Shown: one piece after another, positions 6,710-6,897 of the stretch | How the letters are laid out: every line of letters begins with the position of its first letter | How positions within the stretch are numbered: position 1 is the first letter of the stretch | Assembly: GCA_030610225.1 (NCBI GenBank) | Contig: JAUWSD010000064.1 | Span: forward strand, 1-6,897 | Length of the DNA: 6,897 nt | Direction of reading: 5' to 3' | Source of the DNA: Chloroflexota bacterium | GTDB taxonomy: Bacteria; Chloroflexota; Anaerolineae; Anaerolineales; UBA11579 | Position numbers and translations under genes: made by a program | The notes under the pieces: model-generated | Seen by the model: the letters and a program-made list of their open reading frames with translations, nothing else | What the model was told of the DNA's origin: nothing | Databases searched by the model: none

Positions 6710-6721
6710 GAAAATTAAAAT

Positions 6722-6897
6722 CTATAGAGCCTTTCCGCAGCTCATACAGAAATTATCTCCCTTCTGGATTTTACTTCCGCATTCACTGCAGAATTTAGCA
6801 CCTGTGGTTTTATCTTTAGCTGCCCTACGAGCATTGATCATCTTCTCGATCTCGTCAGCAGGCTCTCTTTCAGGTTGTTTGGCTTCTTCTGCGCTCA
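6722..6897 (-). CDS. Zinc-ribbon protein, C-terminal part (5' end beyond window)
   Basis: Only the last 57 residues are visible. They show a charged, probably helical stretch (EEAKQPEREPADEIEKMINARRAAKDK), then a zinc ribbon with two CxxCG knuckles, FCSECG and FCMSCG, separated by a 10-residue loop rich in K and G. Four cysteines are placed to bind one zinc. The fold is common in bacterial proteins, where such ribbons sit at one end of a membrane or regulatory protein on the cytoplasmic side. The gene stops 12 nt before the cytochrome lipoprotein gene, so it belongs to the same operon. The part needed to identify the family lies upstream. It could be a membrane protein with a cytoplasmic ribbon or a small soluble ribbon protein. 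CMSC and CSEC lack a following His, so these are not heme sites. Confidence 0.85.
   Translation of the reverse strand, partial: SAEEAKQPEREPADEIEKMINARRAAKDKTTGAKFCSECGSKIQKGDNFCMSCGKAL

Noticed and set aside
6279..6711. Plus-strand open frames of 66 and 107 codons opposite the cytochrome N-terminus
   Set aside because: They run opposite the lipoprotein signal and first heme domain, which are clearly coding on the minus strand.
6730..6800. CSEC and CMSC pairs near a cytochrome gene as possible heme c sites
   Set aside because: Neither is followed by His; both are followed by Gly with typical zinc-ribbon spacing.
1..6897. CRISPR array, tRNA, rRNA, insertion sequence or attachment site
   Set aside because: No regularly spaced repeats, cloverleaf sequence, transposase fragment or flanking direct repeats were seen; the window is almost fully occupied by protein genes.

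Overview
The window reads almost entirely on the minus strand, and holds two transcription units separated by a 215-bp intergenic region. The sequence is moderately AT-rich, with tightly packed genes, mostly good Shine-Dalgarno sites and intrinsic terminators. The combination of a System I cytochrome c maturation cluster, a multi-domain cytochrome c lipoprotein with a short C-terminal SHOCT-like tail, and a Pol I beginning MPETFYLIDGHALAYRTYF suggests a Chloroflexota bacterium, probably Anaerolineae-like. This is inferred from protein style alone; no rRNA or other marker is present.

Unit 1 runs from 6897 down to about 2588 on the minus strand. In transcription order it holds: the 3' end of a zinc-ribbon protein gene (cut by the window edge), a 615-aa diheme cytochrome c lipoprotein with extra beta domains, a transmembrane helix and a cytoplasmic tail, then ccmA, ccmB, ccmC and a 46-aa ccmD-like gene. 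Genes are spaced 11-15 nt apart or overlap by 8 and 14 nt, so they are almost certainly one operon. It ends at a strong GC-rich hairpin with a T tract just past ccmD. CcmA, CcmB, CcmC and CcmD form the ABC-type heme-handling module that loads heme for covalent attachment to apocytochromes outside the membrane. The remaining Ccm factors (CcmE, CcmF, CcmG, CcmH) are not in the window and must lie upstream or elsewhere, if present.

Unit 2 runs from about 2439 down past position 1. It has a probable extended -10 promoter, a 60-aa protein of unknown function, and, 3 nt later, polA (DNA polymerase I). The visible 738 residues of polA include a full 5' nuclease, a 3'-5' proofreading domain with all catalytic residues, and the polymerase domain up to just past motif A. 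The gene is open throughout, and its 3' end lies beyond the window.

The intergenic region (2402-2616) holds the ccm terminator, a second bidirectional hairpin terminator, an AT-rich 17-bp palindrome and the polA-operon promoter. The most unusual item is the cytochrome fusion protein embedded in the maturation operon. Its second heme domain has no methionine where the distal ligand is normally found, and it appears to be anchored to the membrane at both ends.
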